The notes: a model not told the origin generated them from the sequence alone. Counted from the stretch's first letter, positions 49,298-62,203 are shown. The stretch: DNA of 64,000 nt from Roseiarcus sp963794655 (GCA_963794655.1 CAWCEV010000003.1:372001-436000); one strand, 5' to 3'. A program made the numbers and translations.

Positions 49298-51004
49298 TTA
49301 CGATTCGGGCGCTGCGGATCCGGCGTCTTTCGCGTCGGAGCGGGTCCGGCTGCGCGCCATGCGGCCGGCGACGCGCTTTTTCCACCTCCGGTGCTGGCGT
49401 TGCGGCGCGACAAGATAACGGGTCTCGGCCGGCGTCATCAGAAACCGCTCGGCTGCGTCCTCCATGATCTGATCGGCCATCGTCACCCGCGACTGGCGAT
49501 ATTTGAGTTCCAGCGCAGAATGGATGAGGTAGGTTTCGATCAACTTTCCGGCCTCATCCGGATCCTCGTATATGCTCCAGGCGCAGGCGCCGTCGCGCCG
49601 CCGCTCGAGGCTGATGTCGTGCATGACAGCGAGAAACTCGGCGCTGTCTTTCGGGTCGATCCGATATTCGGCGATCGCCAGGATCGGCCCCTGGTCGTTC
49701 GGGACCCGGTTCAGGAAGGACGGCGAGCGCCAGCGCATCGAAGGGGTGAGATCGAGCGATGTCCCCCCTTGCAGCTTCCATCGCCAGGTGAGCGCCATCG
49801 CAAGCAGCGCGCCGACGCCGGCGACGACAAGAGCGAACGGCACTCCCTTCTGACTTGCGACTTCGCCCCACAGCGCGCTCCCGACCGTCAGCGCGCCAAA
49901 ATACACGGTGAGGAAAATCGCGAGACCCCGTCCCCGCACCCATTCGGGCAGGGAAACCTGCGCTGATACGAAAAACGTGGTGAGCGCTAGGATCCAAGCC
50001 GCGCCGGCGACGAAGCTCGCGGCAAGCGCGGTCGCGGAATCGTGCGCTATGGCGAACACGAACAACGCGCCGGCGATGCCGATTGTGCCGACAGCGGCGA
50101 GCCCGTTTGGACCGAACCGGGCCTTGAGCCAGTTGAGCGCCAAGGTGGCGACGATCGACCCGACGCCAACCGCGGCCATCAGTTCTCCATAGACCTCCGG
50201 TCCGTCTCCGATTTGCGCCCGCGCCACGAGCGGGAGCAGCGCGAGATAGGCGCTCGCAAACAGGAAGAACGCAGCCCCGCGGATGACGGTTGCATCCATC
50301 TCGCGGCTGTAGCGAACATAGCGAAGCCCAGCCATGATCGCGCTGACGATGCGTTCAGCCGGTAGAGTCTCCTTTGCCCTCCGCGGCGCCCGCCACCAGA
50401 TGAGCACCCCAAGGAGCACCAGATTGCCTACGGCGCAGCACCAGAATGGAATGCCGATGCTGAGCTTTGCAATCGCGTATCCTGCGATCGCCGGACCGAT
50501 CGCGCGGGCGACATTGTAGCTCGCGTTGTCGATCGCGATCGCGCTATCGAGTTGGGGTCTTGGCACCAGCATCGGCGCGATCAGGAGCCACGCGGGCGCC
50601 GCGAGCGCGCCCCCGATGCCGAGCAGGAACGAGGTGCCGAGCAGCCAGGGCGGAGTCGCCGCCCCGGCCGAGACCGCGAAGGCAAATCCGATCGAGACCA
50701 CGACGATGCCTGCCTGCGCGGCGATCAAGAGACGGCGGGGGTCGACCACATCGGTGATCGCGCCGGCCGGCAGAGTAAGGAGGAACATCGGCAGGGTGGT
50801 GGCGACCTGCACTGCGGAAACCATGAGCGGGCTTGGATTGAGGCTGGTCATCAGCCAGGCCGAAGCGGTGTCGAACATCGCGAACGCCACGCTGGACAGC
50901 GAGGTGGCGACCAGGATGACGACAAACGCGGGATAACCGAACACGCCCAAGCGCGATGGCGTGATCGCCGGCGCATTCGGATTGAGGTTCAAGTCGGCAG
51001 TCAA
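49298..51004 (-). CDS. MFS_3 family exporter with C-terminal ABM-like domain
   Basis: The 568-residue protein has about twelve helices in the MFS_3 (EntS-like) pattern (RRLLIAAQAGIVVVSIGFAF and GPAIAGYAIAKLSIGIPFW among them) and a soluble C-terminal part of about 110 residues: ILAIAEYRIDPKDSAEFLAV, CAWSIYEDPDEAGKLIETYL. That part resembles an antibiotic biosynthesis monooxygenase-type ferredoxin fold, as in other members of this family. Substrates of the family include siderophores and drugs. The start is TTG at 51004, the only open option after an upstream stop. Confidence 0.85.
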   Translation of the reverse strand: MTADLNLNPNAPAITPSRLGVFGYPAFVVILVATSLSSVAFAMFDTASAWLMTSLNPSPLMVSAVQVATTLPMFLLTLPAGAITDVVDPRRLLIAAQAGIVVVSIGFAFAVSAGAATPPWLLGTSFLLGIGGALAAPAWLLIAPMLVPRPQLDSAIAIDNASYNVARAIGPAIAGYAIAKLSIGIPFWCCAVGNLVLLGVLIWWRAPRRAKETLPAERIVSAIMAGLRYVRYSREMDATVIRGAAFFLFASAYLALLPLVARAQIGDGPEVYGELMAAVGVGSIVATLALNWLKARFGPNGLAAVGTIGIAGALFVFAIAHDSATALAASFVAGAAWILALTTFFVSAQVSLPEWVRGRGLAIFLTVYFGALTVGSALWGEVASQKGVPFALVVAGVGALLAMALTWRWKLQGGTSLDLTPSMRWRSPSFLNRVPNDQGPILAIAEYRIDPKDSAEFLAVMHDISLERRRDGACAWSIYEDPDEAGKLIETYLIHSALELKYRQSRVTMADQIMEDAAERFLMTPAETRYLVAPQRQHRRWKKRVAGRMARSRTRSDAKDAGSAAPES

Positions 51005-51135
51005 TGATCTCGCCCTGGCTCAGGGGCGCGGCCCGCACCTACCATGGCCTGCCCTCATTCGTTCGCTTTGGCAAGCGTCAGCAGCCGCGAGCCCTCTGAA
51101 AATCAGTCGCATGAAAGGGTCTAAACGTCCCGCGG

Positions 51136-52029
51136 TCAGCGACCGCGCAGGGAACGCCTCAGGAAGGCGCCCGCGCTGGCGAGGGCGCGGCGGCCAGGCT
51201 CGAGACGCGCGTTCCACATCTGCCAGGCATGGATCATGTGCGGCCAGATTTCGAGCGTAACGCTAACGTCGGCGGCGCCGGCGGCAGCGGCCAAGCGGGC
51301 CGAGTCGTCGAGCAATGTCTCGGCCGACCCGACCTGGATCAGCGTCGGGGGCAGTCCGCTTAAATCGGCGTAAAGGGGCGAGATGCGCGGATCCTTCCGG
51401 TCCATGCCCAGGGGCAGATAGGCATTGGCCAGCTCCTCAAGATACTCCTTGTGGATGAGCGGATCGACCGCGCTCTTGCTCAAGAGCGTCGCGCCAGACA
51501 TCGTGAGGTCCGTCCAGGGCGAGACGAGCCATAGGCAGGCGGGCAGTTCCGCCCCCGCGCGCTTCAGCTCGCCGACGAGTGCAAGCGTCAGCCCCCCGCC
51601 CGCGCTGTCCCCGCCGACCGCAATGTGGCTCGCCGCATATCCGAGTTTCAGCAGGCGTCGCCACGCGGTGAGCGCGTCGTCGCAAGCCGCAGGGAACGGA
51701 TGCTCGGGCGCGAGCCGGTAGCCGACGGCGAACGTGCGCGCGGCTCCTGCCCGTCCCGCTTCCGTAACCATACGACGGTGGCTTGCGATCGAGCCCGAGC
51801 AATATCCTCCGCCGTGAAAGTACATCAGCACTAGGGACGGGTCGCTGCCGGGAGCCATCGACCATTCGCCAGGCACGCCGTCGAGATCGGCCGGTTCGAG
51901 CTTGATGTCGCCCGCGACCGGCCAGATCGAGCCGACCTCGTCAAGGCGTTCACGGCGAGCTTCCCAACCTACAGGCCGGGGCCTCGAGCCGAGAAGCGTA
52001 CGGACCGCGTCGATTTCGCTTTGGGCCAC
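51136..52029 (-). CDS. alpha/beta hydrolase of the hormone-sensitive lipase type
   Basis: The 297-residue enzyme carries FHGGGYCSG (HGGG oxyanion motif), GGDSAGGGLTLALVGEL (nucleophile elbow GDSAG, Ser about residue 140), a Glu/Asp near VGSAETLLDDSARLAAA and the catalytic His in WPHMIHAW. These define bacterial HSL-like carboxylesterases acting on short-chain esters. It is a lone gene, 131 bp upstream of the MFS_3 gene on the same strand and likely transcribed independently. The start GTG or ATG gives the usual MAQSEIDAVRTLLG opening. Confidence 0.92.
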   Translation of the reverse strand: MAQSEIDAVRTLLGSRPRPVGWEARRERLDEVGSIWPVAGDIKLEPADLDGVPGEWSMAPGSDPSLVLMYFHGGGYCSGSIASHRRMVTEAGRAGAARTFAVGYRLAPEHPFPAACDDALTAWRRLLKLGYAASHIAVGGDSAGGGLTLALVGELKRAGAELPACLWLVSPWTDLTMSGATLLSKSAVDPLIHKEYLEELANAYLPLGMDRKDPRISPLYADLSGLPPTLIQVGSAETLLDDSARLAAAAGAADVSVTLEIWPHMIHAWQMWNARLEPGRRALASAGAFLRRSLRGR

Positions 52030-52121
52030 GGAGAATCCTTGTTCTTTGCCGCTGTACAGACCACAACCCGCAAAGCCGACCTATGGGATCGCAATTGCAA
52101 GGCATAGGCTGGCCGCTCAAG

Positions 52122-54563
52122 TCACCGTAGGACGCAGTGCAGTCCGTCCCGCTCGGCCAAGATCGGCAGGAGTTGGCGGAAGATCACACCGGCAACTCGT
52201 TCGTTTCCAGCCTCGGTGAAATGCACGATATCGAGGTAGAAATCGTCGTCCCACTGTCCATCGAGGGCTTGCGCCGTGTCTATGAACGGGACACGCTCCT
52301 CCTGGCTCAAGAGCCGCACCATGCGATTGTGGGCGGCGTTGGCGGCGATGATATCGTCGATCGGCTTGAACACCGCGCCATAGAAATCCTTGACCTCGCG
52401 CGGACTCTCCTTGTTGATCGCCATGCTCGCGTCGGCGAGCGCGATGTCCGCGCCGTCAGACCGCGCGAGCGCGATCAGTTTGCGGTAAGCATCGGCGTAG
52501 CGGCTTTTCAACAATTCGGCATCCGGTATCGGCGCGAGCGCCGCCGGCCGCGGCTGGGCGGCGTTGCTGTTTCGCCAATCGTGGACCGCGCGCTCGATCG
52601 TTAGGACCGCGCGGCCGATCAGCGCGGAAGCGCGCGGTCGCACCCCCGGCTCGTTGGGCTCTGGCACGCGCCGGAGGCCGAGCGCGAGCAGACCATTCAT
52701 GCCGTGCGTGCTCAAAATCAGGTTGGGTTTCAGCGGCAGGATGTCGCGGCGCATCCGCTCGAGATTGTCTTCGAGCGTATAGGCCTCGGTCCCGGCGTTG
52801 ATGATCTCGACTTTGCGTCCGCAGTCGGCATGCCGGTCGAACAGGTCCTGCAGCAGTTCGGGCCATGGGCGCTCACCGTCGCGCAAAGTAGGCCCGAAGG
52901 TCTGCGACTCGCCAAGTGCGAAGATCCGAAAGGCGTCGCCCTCGACGCGCTGGATGTCCGGACCGCGAAAGCCGAGATTGTTGATCCGGATGGTGGTGTC
53001 GAACATGCGTCCGGAGGAACCCGGTACGAGGACGAACGGCAGCTTTTTCTCAGGGTCCGGCGCGTCGATCTTGGATCTTATGCCGTCCTCCCTGATCCAC
53101 TCATTGAGATAATAGTACCACCAGACCGCGAACGCGGCCGGATTGGCGTGCGCGGCCCGATAGGAATATGTCGGCTGAGCGATGGTCGCGACGAGCGGCA
53201 ATCCTGTCGAGTGACGATAGAGAGCATCGGCGAACGGCAGCGCGAGCGCAAACAGGAGGAATGCTCGCGCCGTTGTGGCGAGCGCCCCTTTCGCATCAGG
53301 CCACGCTTTCGTGCTCAGCGCTAGCACAAGGCCCGCGGTCGCGACGAGCAAGCCATAGAAAGCAAAGGGCTTGTCCGCCATGAAGGCGCGTCGGGCAAGC
53401 ACGCCTGCGAGCAGGGCTGCGAGAGCAAGCGCGACCGACAAAGGCGAGGGACGAAGGCGCCAAGCCCCGCCGCGCGGCGAAGCGGCGGCTCCAGCCGCCG
53501 AGCGGCTGGCGGCGGTGTAATAAGGCCGCGCAGCCAGGATCGGGCGCTCGAAGCCCGCAAAGAAGATCGTCGACAGCGACAGGATCAGGACCACATAAAT
53601 CGCGAGTTGCACGACCAGCGGCGCGGTTGCGATCATCGGCTTCAGCGCCATGACGATCATCAGGTGAAAAAGATAGACTGAGTACGAGACGCGGCCGAGA
53701 TAGAAGCTCACGCTCCGGATGAGGCGGCCCCGAAAAACGGCGTCCGCCTGCTGGAAGACCCCGACGCAAATCATGCCGAAGGCCGCCGAAACGTAAGGAA
53801 AAAGCTGCTGGGCCGATGAGTGGCCGTCCACAGCGAGGATCGCGACGCTGAGCTCGGCCGGAACCGACAACGCAAGCAGCGCCGCGAGCGCGGCGAGACG
53901 CTTTGCGCCTCCGGCGCGGTCGAGCCCCAGCGCCGGGAACCACTCGAGAGCAAGATAGAGCAGGAAGCCCCAGACGATCGAATCGACGCGGAAAAGGGTG
54001 ACTCGGCGAACGTTCAGGTCCCAATCGTGTGGCTGAAGCGTCAATCTGACGACTGTCACGGCGACGATGACGAGAACCGCGAAGCCCGCTTCGAGCGTCC
54101 GATCGCGTCGTTTGAGCACAAGGGCGACCAGGAACAGCGCCGGGGCGAATAGCACGTAGAACCATTCCTCGACCGCCAGGCTCCAGGCTACAGGATAGAA
54201 GTCGGTGTGATTGGCGGAGGCGAAGAGATTCTCGACGTAGAAGAGGTAGCGCACAAAGTCGGCGGTCAACAGATTGCCGGTCATGAGCGCGATCACGATG
54301 AGCGCGACCACATAGGGCGGTATCGTGCGCATCCAGCGCCGGGCGAGAAAGACCCTGAGATTGCGCCACGGTTGTCCGACCACCCAGTCGACGATTTGCG
54401 GTGCGAGCACGAAGCCGCTGAGGACGAAGAAGACCTCCACGCCCGCGATTGCGAAGGCTTCCGCGAGCGGCTGAAACGGCGCGTTCAAGGTCAGATAGTG
54501 GGGAATCGCGACCGCGAACGCGGCCCCCCCGCGCAACAGATCAAGCGATGCGCTCCGCTTCAT
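52122..54563 (-). CDS. acyltransferase 3 / SGNH hydrolase fusion
   Basis: An 813-residue membrane protein. Residues 1-340 are an acyltransferase_3 domain (MKRSASLDLLRGGAAFAVAI, VEVFFVLSGFVLAP, YPVAWSLAVEEWFYVLFAP), followed by extra helices and, from about residue 480, a periplasmic SGNH-type esterase domain: ALGESQTFGPTLRDGERPWP with the Ser, NAGTEAYTLEDN with the Asn, and DIVHFTEAGNERVA with the Asp-His pair. Such fusions O-acetylate or remodel cell-surface polysaccharides. The ATG at 54563 overlaps the stop of the 45-codon ORF, and the second acyltransferase at 35125 lacks the SGNH half. Confidence 0.9.
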   Translation of the reverse strand: MKRSASLDLLRGGAAFAVAIPHYLTLNAPFQPLAEAFAIAGVEVFFVLSGFVLAPQIVDWVVGQPWRNLRVFLARRWMRTIPPYVVALIVIALMTGNLLTADFVRYLFYVENLFASANHTDFYPVAWSLAVEEWFYVLFAPALFLVALVLKRRDRTLEAGFAVLVIVAVTVVRLTLQPHDWDLNVRRVTLFRVDSIVWGFLLYLALEWFPALGLDRAGGAKRLAALAALLALSVPAELSVAILAVDGHSSAQQLFPYVSAAFGMICVGVFQQADAVFRGRLIRSVSFYLGRVSYSVYLFHLMIVMALKPMIATAPLVVQLAIYVVLILSLSTIFFAGFERPILAARPYYTAASRSAAGAAASPRGGAWRLRPSPLSVALALAALLAGVLARRAFMADKPFAFYGLLVATAGLVLALSTKAWPDAKGALATTARAFLLFALALPFADALYRHSTGLPLVATIAQPTYSYRAAHANPAAFAVWWYYYLNEWIREDGIRSKIDAPDPEKKLPFVLVPGSSGRMFDTTIRINNLGFRGPDIQRVEGDAFRIFALGESQTFGPTLRDGERPWPELLQDLFDRHADCGRKVEIINAGTEAYTLEDNLERMRRDILPLKPNLILSTHGMNGLLALGLRRVPEPNEPGVRPRASALIGRAVLTIERAVHDWRNSNAAQPRPAALAPIPDAELLKSRYADAYRKLIALARSDGADIALADASMAINKESPREVKDFYGAVFKPIDDIIAANAAHNRMVRLLSQEERVPFIDTAQALDGQWDDDFYLDIVHFTEAGNERVAGVIFRQLLPILAERDGLHCVLR

Positions 54564-54697
54564 CTCGGTGCAGTATAGACAAACGGCGCGTTGAGCGTTT
54601 GACCGGCAAGCGCGAACAGGACGACGAACGCCGCGAGGCAAACCAGCGCAGCCGTAGCCCAGGGCCCTTTCAGAAACTGGAGCCCAAATTCAACCAT
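54560..54697 (-). CDS. 45-residue single-helix membrane protein coupled to the acyltransferase
   Basis: A 45-residue ORF starts MVEFGLQFLKGPWATAALVC and has one strongly hydrophobic helix (ALVCLAAFVVLFALA). Its TGA overlaps the acyltransferase ATG (ATGA), with the start 134 bp upstream of that ATG. Such coupling and a single helix make it a plausible small partner or leader. No family recognised; it has no clear ribosome site, so coding is inferred. Confidence 0.5.
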   Translation of the reverse strand: MVEFGLQFLKGPWATAALVCLAAFVVLFALAGQTLNAPFVYTAPR

Positions 54698-54974
54698 GCA
54701 ATTCGGCTCTCCGTTACGGCGGCGAAGAAGCGAAGGAGAACGGCGAACGCGCGCCGCGCAGGTGTGCCGTCGCTCTGCCGCCTACCCCATTCTCACGCGT
54801 CTGTCATGCGTAACTCGGCAAAGCTGCGGCGCCGCCGCACGGGATCTTCCTTGCGAAAGAACGAGCGGCCGACCCTATCGGTTTGGAAGGAAGCTGGGAG
54901 GTACGATCGCGGCAGCAGGCGCCCAAATAGATCATTGGCCACGGCCGGCTCAGCCGCGCAGCGGGGCGCCTCGT

Positions 54975-55874
54975 TCACTGGGCCGGCGGAGCGCCCCAGT
55001 TCAGCGGCAGGGCCAGCGGCCTTAGGAAGGTCTTGATGAAGTTTTTGCTTGAGGCGGGAGCCGGTGTTCCCTTGACGCGGGCATCGTGCATGGCCACGGC
55101 GGCTTGCCGATCCTCGTCGCTCGCCAGCTCGTAGTCGTGTTGGTAGAGGTCGTGTATCCAACTCTCCTTGGGATCGCCTGCTGCGTCCTTGGCGAATTCG
55201 AGCCACATCAGCCCTTTCGCTCGTTGGTGAGGGACGCCTTCGCCTGTAAACAGCATGTGCCCGAGCACCGCCTCTGAAGGGGGATGGCCTTTGTCGGCCG
55301 CCACCGCTAGCCAGCGGACGGCCACAACGCTGTCCTTTGCCACTCCGCCGGAGCCAAGCCGATACATGTGCGCAAGATTATACTGCGCGTTCGGGTCGCC
55401 AAAGATCGTCGCGGCATACTGGAAGAGCTCGTGCGCCCTCCGCGGATCTGGCCTGACATCGCTGTTTGGAATGCCATTCAGGCAATAAACGCCGACCGCG
55501 ACGAACGCGTTGGAAATTGCGCCGACGGTTCGCCGGTCGGGCTGGTCCTCGTCGTAGTCTTCGACCATTTGGTTGAAGTAATGGTAGGCCTTGACGTCGT
55601 CGCGCGCCACACCGTCGCCGTCCGCATACATCTCGCCCAGCTTCCAGCGCGCGATCGCTTGACCGCCTTCCGCCGCATAGGTGAGGGCAGCGACGGAGGC
55701 GACCGCGTCGCCAGCCTTCAGGTCGTCGACGCCGACGCGCAAGGCCTGCTGTGGATCAGTGAAGTTCCCCGGAATCTTCTCCGGGGTGTTCGATGTCGTG
55801 CCGTCGAAGGCGAGAGCGGGCGCGAGTCCGAATGTCAAAGTTCCAATGACTGCGAATGCCAGGCGGCGGCGCAT
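54975..55874 (-). CDS. exoR: ExoR-type Sel1-repeat periplasmic regulator
   Basis: In Sinorhizobium, ExoR is the periplasmic repressor of the ExoS-ChvI system controlling exopolysaccharide, motility and symbiosis. This 299-residue protein has a signal peptide (MRRRLAFAVIGTLTFG, ending APALA) and Sel1 repeats closely similar to it: ALTYAAEGGQAIARWKLGEM, YADGDGVARDDVKAYHYF, AQYNLAHMYRLGSGGV, VLGHMLFTGEGVPH. The C-terminus is a little longer and Pro-rich. exoS and chvI are not in the window. The gene is on the minus strand next to valS, a neighbourhood I know in Rhizobiales only loosely. Confidence 0.75.
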   Translation of the reverse strand: MRRRLAFAVIGTLTFGLAPALAFDGTTSNTPEKIPGNFTDPQQALRVGVDDLKAGDAVASVAALTYAAEGGQAIARWKLGEMYADGDGVARDDVKAYHYFNQMVEDYDEDQPDRRTVGAISNAFVAVGVYCLNGIPNSDVRPDPRRAHELFQYAATIFGDPNAQYNLAHMYRLGSGGVAKDSVVAVRWLAVAADKGHPPSEAVLGHMLFTGEGVPHQRAKGLMWLEFAKDAAGDPKESWIHDLYQHDYELASDEDRQAAVAMHDARVKGTPAPASSKNFIKTFLRPLALPLNWGAPPAQ

Positions 55875-56119
55875 TGGCGCCCTATCAAACCGGCCTTCCG
55901 CACACGCGCATACGCTCATATCGATCCCGAGCTGCCATCCGGCCGCGTCGCGGCCCGCTATTGGCGCTCGCGACACGGACGACTTTCGTCATCAATTGAA
56001 TTTGAAAATGCTAGCCGTTTATGGCGCAATCGCGGCGCCCTCCGGCCGTAATCTCGTTTCGGAGGACTTGCCGCCGAGCTGTTGCGCAAAAGCAACAATA
56101 TGGCGCCTAGGCCATGCCC

Positions 56120-58996
<2,877 letters not shown>

Positions 58997-59144
58997 GGAA
59001 TTCCGGCTATGCGCGTTGTCCCGCCGGGGCGGCTTCGAGATCGAATGGCGGCTCTCAGGCCGCGCCGGAGCCCGACCGCGCCCGGGGCTATAAACGCATC
59101 GCGAGGGCCGGAGTCAACGCGGGATATCGAGGCCGGCGTCCCGC

Positions 59145-59654
59145 CTATTTTGGCCCGCGAGCGACGCGCTGGATTTCCGCGCGGACCAATCGCTCAACCA
59201 CGTCCGGCAAGTTCTCGTCCAGCCACTGCTTGAGCATCGGACGCAGCATCTCGCGGACGAGACCGGCCGACAGGGCGTTGAATGAGGCCGTCACAGCTTC
59301 GCTCGCTTCCGGAGACAGAAGCGGCTCCTCATCCAGCGGGACGGAATCAGGCGCGGGACTGGTATTGGCCAACGGCGGGCGGCGCCACACGACCGTGGGC
59401 GCGCTCGGCTCCGCCCGTTGGCCGGGCTCGGAAGCATTGCCGTGTAGCGCTGGCGCTTCCTTCGAAAAGACGACCTGCGGCGCGGATGAAAGAGCAGGTC
59501 CCTGGGGCGCCGCGGCCGGCGTAGGCTCGCGGTCGTCCGCGATGATGGTACGGATCGAGGCCAGAATCTCTTCCATCGAAGGCTCATGAGCGCGCTGCGC
59601 GCGACGTATTGCGTCGAGGTCGCGATCGTCGGAATTCGAATTGACTGCGCTCAT
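59145..59654 (-). CDS. popZ: PopZ-like polar organizing protein (DUF2497)
   Basis: The 169-residue protein shows the PopZ layout: an N-terminal client-binding helix with SMEEILASIRTII at residues 26-38, a Pro/Ala/Glu-rich disordered middle (GPALSSAPQVV), and a C-terminal multimerisation helix block LVREMLRPMLKQWLDENLP then VVERLVRAEIQRV. PopZ forms the pole matrix and holds ParB-parS complexes in Caulobacter and relatives. It lies between valS and tolC. The ATG at 59654 is the better of two starts; one at 59672 adds six residues. Confidence 0.85.
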   Translation of the reverse strand: MSAVNSNSDDRDLDAIRRAQRAHEPSMEEILASIRTIIADDREPTPAAAPQGPALSSAPQVVFSKEAPALHGNASEPGQRAEPSAPTVVWRRPPLANTSPAPDSVPLDEEPLLSPEASEAVTASFNALSAGLVREMLRPMLKQWLDENLPDVVERLVRAEIQRVARGPK

Positions 59655-59810
59655 CGGATCGCCCTGCCCCATTCAAGGGGCCTTATGCCACTCGCCTTGC
59701 ACGACACTGGAGACAAATGGCGCTGTCGCCGATGTCCGAATCGAGCGCCCACCGAACGCACGATAGTCGCTCCGGGCCGCAACCGGCAAGCGACTCTCCG
59801 CGGTTGGGCC

Positions 59811-61262
59811 TTACTGGCCGCTCGGGGTCCTCACTCCGATCCACTTGCTCTTGACCTGGTCGAAATGCACCCGTGGATCGTATTCGGCGACCGCGAGGCC
59901 AAGGGTCGGGATGTTGAGACGGCCAACCGCGGACAGCAACGAATAGGAATTGACGACCTGATCGTGCTCGGCCTGAACCAGAGTCGTTCGCGCCTGCAAC
60001 AGCGCCTGCTGGGCGTTGAGCACGTCCAATGTCGTGCGCTGGCCGACCTTCGCCTCTTCGCGAACGCCGGTGAGCGCGACTTCGTTCGCGGAAACCGCTG
60101 CGCGCGCTGCACGCACCACCCCGACCGAGGCTTGATTGAGGCCCCAAGCGGCGACGACATTCTGCCGGATCTGGTCGCGAGCCGAATCCGCACGCAGTTC
60201 CTGCACGGTGAGACCTTCCTTGGATTGCCGGATGGAGGCGTACTCGGCACCGCCCTGATAGATGGGAATCGTGATCTGTCCCACAATTTCGGCCTGAAAG
60301 GCCCTTTGCCCCGGCGTTATGTTCACATCATAGTTGTTGGAGGCGCTCGCCGTAAGACTGACCTGGGGGTAGAGAGCTCCCTCGGCGATCTTGATCTGCA
60401 GCTGCGCCGCGTCGACGCCATCCAGTATGGCTGTGATGGCCGGGTGCTCGACCAGCGAAATCGTAACGGCCTCGGGCAACGTCCTGGGAATCGGGGCCAC
60501 GATCGGCTTGACAGGAGCAAGGCTCGTCGGTTGATCGCCGATCACCTGGCGGTAACGCGCGACCGCCGCTTGCAGCGTTGCGACTGCGCTCAGTGCAGTC
60601 GCCTGCGCGCTGGCCAAGCTCGCCTCGGCTTGGGCGACATCGGTCCGCGTCACCTCGCCGACGGTAAATCGGTCCCGGGTCTCGCGCAGCTGCTCCTGCA
60701 AGACCTGGACGTTGTTGCGGTCGAGGTCCAGGATCGCTGTGTCCTGCAGCACGTCCATATACGCCTCAACCCCGGAGAGAAGCGTGTTCTGTTCGGTGTT
60801 GCGCAATTGTTCGCGCGCGCCCATCACCTGGGTTTCTGCGGTTCGAATTCTGTTGATCGTCTGGTAGCCGTCGAAGACAGTCTGTTGGGCCTGCACTCCG
60901 TAAGCGCGCGGGAACGCGCCTGTCGAATAATTGATGATGCCCTCGCCGGGGATGACCTGGGAGCCGGTGACGTGGGACACGGATACGTTGCCGAAGGCGC
61001 TCACTTTCGGCAGATAGCCCGCATTCGCTTCAGGAACGCCTTCATCTGTCTGGCGGACGGCGGCGCGCTGGGTGTTGATGTCCGGGTTGCTGAGATAGGC
61101 TTTGATCAACGCCCCGTTGACCGTTTCCGCCGTGGCCGCTCCCATTCCGATCGCGGAGAGACCGGCCCCGACAAGCAGCGCCGAGCGCACGACGCGCAAC
61201 GACGATGCGCGCCAGGATAAGCCGCGCCGCCCCTCAAATGCGCGTAAACCCCAAATCATCAT
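59811..61262 (-). CDS. tolC: TolC-family outer membrane channel protein
   Basis: The 483-residue product has a signal-peptide-like start (residues about 20-45, ALLVGAGLSAIGMGAATA) and a long repeated helical domain (VPEANAGYLPKVSAFGNVSV, TRTDVAQAEASLASAQATAL, GQRTTLDVLNAQQALLQART) typical of the TolC family. TolC forms the outer membrane and periplasmic duct for RND and type I exporters. It is followed by pcm upstream on the same strand and popZ downstream, a conserved alphaproteobacterial grouping. Confidence 0.93.
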   Translation of the reverse strand: MMIWGLRAFEGRRGLSWRASSLRVVRSALLVGAGLSAIGMGAATAETVNGALIKAYLSNPDINTQRAAVRQTDEGVPEANAGYLPKVSAFGNVSVSHVTGSQVIPGEGIINYSTGAFPRAYGVQAQQTVFDGYQTINRIRTAETQVMGAREQLRNTEQNTLLSGVEAYMDVLQDTAILDLDRNNVQVLQEQLRETRDRFTVGEVTRTDVAQAEASLASAQATALSAVATLQAAVARYRQVIGDQPTSLAPVKPIVAPIPRTLPEAVTISLVEHPAITAILDGVDAAQLQIKIAEGALYPQVSLTASASNNYDVNITPGQRAFQAEIVGQITIPIYQGGAEYASIRQSKEGLTVQELRADSARDQIRQNVVAAWGLNQASVGVVRAARAAVSANEVALTGVREEAKVGQRTTLDVLNAQQALLQARTTLVQAEHDQVVNSYSLLSAVGRLNIPTLGLAVAEYDPRVHFDQVKSKWIGVRTPSGQ

Positions 61263-61558
61263 GGCCTCATGCGTCCGCGCCGCAACCTACAAGCGGCGGT
61301 CCACGCCGTAGCAGCCAACTAACTCGCATGTCCGAACCGAAAATCAAACACGCCAATCCGCTTACTGCAACAGGCATTGATCACAAACGCGCGCCCCGTC
61401 CGCTCGCGCCGGACAACGCCATCATAGGCGATAAAACTCGTCTCGCGCCACGCACGCTTGGCGCCTGCTGCGCGCAAGCGCTGATTTTTTCATCGAGCGT
61501 CGCAAACATGAGACACTTGACATTGGGGTAGAGCCCCTTTCCCCGCTGCCCCCGAGCT
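61263..61558. other. gap without a supported gene
   Basis: Between pcm and tolC, only short shadow frames. Promoter of tolC is expected here but not assigned. Confidence 0.4.
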
Positions 61559-62203
61559 TTAAAAGGCGAAGCTCACTTGGGGCTGGAAGCCGTCGAGCAG
61601 ATCGGCGCCAGTCTCGAACAGAGGCCGGCGACCGACGGCGGCGCCGAATTTCTCGAGGAGAACAGCCTGCGGAGGCTGTCTCGATGCGTCAATGCCGACG
61701 AGACGGCCCGGATCGGCCAGGAGAGCGAGGAGGCTATCCGGCGGGACCCCGAAAGCGCCCTCGACAACGATGAGGTCGAAAGGCCCGCGATCCTTGCCGC
61801 CTCGATCGAGGGGGCCTTCGGCCACGACGACATTCGCGCGGCCCTTGAGCTCGGTTCGTGCGGCGGCGGCAGCGCCCGCATCCGATTCCAGCATCACCAC
61901 CTTAGCGCCCATGGCGTCGAGGAGGGCCGCGCAATAGCCCGATCCGCCGGCGATATCGAGGACCCGGTCGCCGGGAACGACCTTCGCCGCCTGCAGCATC
62001 CGGGCGAGCGCCACCGGCGCCATGAGCTTGCGCTTCAACGCGCCGCGCGCGGGCAACTCACGATCGAGATAGGCGAGTGATTCATATTCCGGGGCGACGA
62101 AGCGCTGGCGGGGCGTCGCGAGGAACGCCGCAAGCAGGGCTTTGTCGACGATTCCGCCGGTCCGCAGCTGGCTGTTGACCATGTGCAGGCGCCGGTCGAG
62201 CAT
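61559..62203 (-). CDS. pcm: protein-L-isoaspartate O-methyltransferase
   Basis: The 214-residue enzyme methylates isoaspartyl residues with S-adenosylmethionine, starting repair of aged proteins. It shows MVNSQLRTGGIVDKALLAAF at the start, the family segment RQRFVAPEYESLAYLDRELP, the SAM motif VLDIAGGSGYCAALLDAMGA, and IVVEGAFGVPPDSLLALLA. Similar proteins in alphaproteobacteria lie just before tolC, as here, and some are called Pcm-like without proven activity. The start ATG at 62203 follows a normal leader. Confidence 0.9.
   Translation of the reverse strand: MLDRRLHMVNSQLRTGGIVDKALLAAFLATPRQRFVAPEYESLAYLDRELPARGALKRKLMAPVALARMLQAAKVVPGDRVLDIAGGSGYCAALLDAMGAKVVMLESDAGAAAAARTELKGRANVVVAEGPLDRGGKDRGPFDLIVVEGAFGVPPDSLLALLADPGRLVGIDASRQPPQAVLLEKFGAAVGRRPLFETGADLLDGFQPQVSFAF

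Noticed and set aside
59586..61220. 544-residue plus frame opposite tolC
   Set aside because: Shadow frame; tolC has a clear family match on the minus strand.
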